Below are positions 5,382 to 6,583 of a DNA stretch of 6,583 nucleotides, piece by piece; positions within the stretch are counted from its first letter, which is position 1, and each line of letters starts with the position of its first letter. The notes beneath the pieces were generated by a model. It was not told the DNA's origin. It searched no databases and saw nothing but the letters and a program-made list of their open reading frames with translations. A program made the translations under genes and the position numbers. The stretch lies in the NCBI GenBank assembly GCA_030596585.1, contig JAUVJM010000075.1, forward strand, positions 1 through 6,583, given 5' to 3'. Source of the DNA: a bacterium. GTDB taxonomy: Bacteria > NPL-UPA2 > JAUVJM01.

Positions 5382-6583
5382 TTAACGGTATTTGAAAGCC
5401 CGTTCTTTTTCCTCCGGGGGAATGTTCAGCTCAAAAAGATGAAACTTTTGCCCCCAGATTTTGTAGCTTGCAATGACCTCTGAATACTCCATCACAACCG
5501 GATAATGTTTTTCATAAGTGCGTATTCGGCTTGCGTAGTGAGAGAGGTAAAGATGGGTCACGGGATAATCGAGAAATATTTTCCTGCCGTCATCAAACAT
5601 GTTCGGGAAAGTCAAACATCTTATTTTGTTTTCGATAACAAGAGGCGTAACTCCCTGACCCAGAATAAAAGCATCCGGTTTAAGCATCTTACCAACCTCC
5701 CTTGAGCTGTCACGGATGACATACGTCGGTTTTGATGCCCACCGCAGATAAAAATTCATATTGACCGCAAGAATGGCGCCAATCAAAACAACAGCCAAAG
5801 ATTTTCTCGATCTCGCGATAATTCCGGAAGTTTTCCCGAAAGACATGAAAAAACCGGTGACGAGGGTTAAACCTCCTCCCAGAAACAGCGACATAACCAG
5901 TCTTTGCCATGGATTCATCCCTTCTATGTGCAGGACCCTTGCAGCTTCGTGAAGGTAAATCCCGGTATAGGGAATCACAAAATAGTAAAAGGCCGCTGAC
6001 AGATAAAGGAAAAGAAAACCGCAAAACCGCAAAGGCGCCGCCTGCCTTTCCAAACCGTCGGGTGGGGACCCTAACCGCATTATGAAGATAGAAGATGTGA
6101 GTATTATAGGGAGAACAGCGGGCAGGAAATAGCGCATCGGGTTATAGCTCAGTATGCTCGGAAAGGCTGCTGCCCCGGCCAGCCAGAAGAGAATTAGCAT
6201 TTCAACCGGGTCAATTGAGAGACGTCTTCGGTTCAAGAGCTGAAGCCCGTAGAACCAGCACGCAAGAAGCGTCAAGGGCATAAACCTGAATCGGAGGAGA
6301 ATAGGACTTGTTACCGTAAGAAGTGTTACTACCGGATGCCTGGGGATAGCGCGCCCGGTCCAGTTGGACCTCAACAACTCCAACTGTTCCGTGTTCGGGA
6401 GGTAAAAAGCCGCATACCAGACAGATGCCGCCGCAATGATGCCAAGAACACCAAACGTTAAATTCTTGAGCCACGCCCCTCGCTTCGCACCTCCGGAGGG
6501 CTGTGTCAAAAGGAGAGTGAGAAAAAAGGAAACAACAAAATAGGCTGTCATTCCCTTGGCAACAAAAACGAGGAATGCTGCGC
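5382..6583 (-). CDS. GT39-like membrane glycosyltransferase, N-terminus missing (runs off right edge)
   Basis: The reading frame is open from the right edge to TAA at 5384-5382, giving 399 full codons. The Met at 6551 is internal: ten in-frame codons upstream read AAFLVFVAKG, and AKG-Met-TAY matches the 'KG' loop found mid-way through GT39-family enzymes, so the catalytic first loop lies outside the window. About seven hydrophobic segments are visible, followed by NPMRYFLP (147-154, counted from the edge), the family's late 'RYxLP' signature, and two or three more segments. A soluble C-terminal part (about 280-399) follows the last membrane segment near 261-278. The expected role is sugar transfer from a polyprenyl-phosphate donor outside the membrane; substrates are unknown. 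The gene converges on the GT39-like gene ending at 5264, with a 117-bp repeat-filled gap between them. Without the N-terminus a non-catalytic GT-C-like protein cannot be excluded. Confidence 0.8.
   Translation of the reverse strand, partial: AAFLVFVAKGMTAYFVVSFFLTLLLTQPSGGAKRGAWLKNLTFGVLGIIAAASVWYAAFYLPNTEQLELLRSNWTGRAIPRHPVVTLLTVTSPILLRFRFMPLTLLACWFYGLQLLNRRRLSIDPVEMLILFWLAGAAAFPSILSYNPMRYFLPAVLPIILTSSIFIMRLGSPPDGLERQAAPLRFCGFLFLYLSAAFYYFVIPYTGIYLHEAARVLHIEGMNPWQRLVMSLFLGGGLTLVTGFFMSFGKTSGIIARSRKSLAVVLIGAILAVNMNFYLRWASKPTYVIRDSSREVGKMLKPDAFILGQGVTPLVIENKIRCLTFPNMFDDGRKIFLDYPVTHLYLSHYASRIRTYEKHYPVVMEYSEVIASYKIWGQKFHLFELNIPPEEKERAFKYR

Noticed and set aside
5505..6474. Other open frames on both strands within the right-hand gene.
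   Set aside because: They overlap the GT39-like frame, lack recognisable domains and have unnatural composition. The same applies to other-frame openings inside the three plus-strand genes.
6549..6551. ATG (minus strand, 6551-6549) as the true start of the right-hand gene.
   Set aside because: The frame stays open to the window edge, and the ten codons before it continue a membrane segment and the family's KG loop. The gene is cut by the edge.
6546..6555. TGTCATTCCC as another copy of the palindrome found at 3318-3395.
   Set aside because: It is within coding sequence of the right-hand gene, only about ten bases match, and there is no inverted partner.

Overview
The window looks like part of a cell-surface polysaccharide or glycolipid assembly locus from an uncultured, probably Gram-negative bacterium. 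Base composition is moderate by eye and there is no rRNA, tRNA or taxon-specific marker, so the phylum cannot be fixed. The intergenic gaps are dense with small palindromic repeats, which fits a genome rich in REP and MITE elements; naming a phylum would be a guess.

Layout: (1) 2-967 (+) is a complete flippase-like membrane protein of the LPG_synthase_TM/UPF0104 family. (2) 968-1082 holds three GTAG-headed hairpins resembling REP/REPIN elements. (3) 1083-3302 (+) is an unusual 739-residue fusion: a multi-spanning GT-C-like membrane region, a beta-rich middle domain, and a C-terminal NodB-type polysaccharide deacetylase with its metal-site motifs intact. (4) 3299-3444 is a 146-bp element with 13-bp perfect terminal inverted repeats that begin GTAA. 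It is flanked by an 8-bp direct repeat with one mismatch and carries a nested double hairpin. These are the end signature and target-duplication size of the IS66 family, so it is best read as a non-autonomous MITE. (5) 3462-5264 (+) is a GT39/ArnT-like membrane glycosyltransferase. (6) 5265-5381 is a convergent gap made of repeat fragments. (7) 5382-6583 (-) is the C-terminal part of a second GT39-like protein that runs off the right edge.

The strongest observation is at the deacetylase/glycosyltransferase junction. The MITE supplies the present stop codon of the deacetylase gene. Removing the element and one target copy gives a gene that still ends Ala-Ala-Arg-stop with the same protein, 5 nt before the next ATG. 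The two genes were therefore probably a tightly spaced operon that was split by an essentially silent insertion.

Working model (inference): the + strand genes translocate a lipid-linked glycan or lipid (2-967), deacetylate an amino sugar outside the membrane (1083-3302) and transfer a sugar from a polyprenyl-phosphate donor (3462-5264). The opposing GT39-like gene adds a second transferase from a separate transcription unit.
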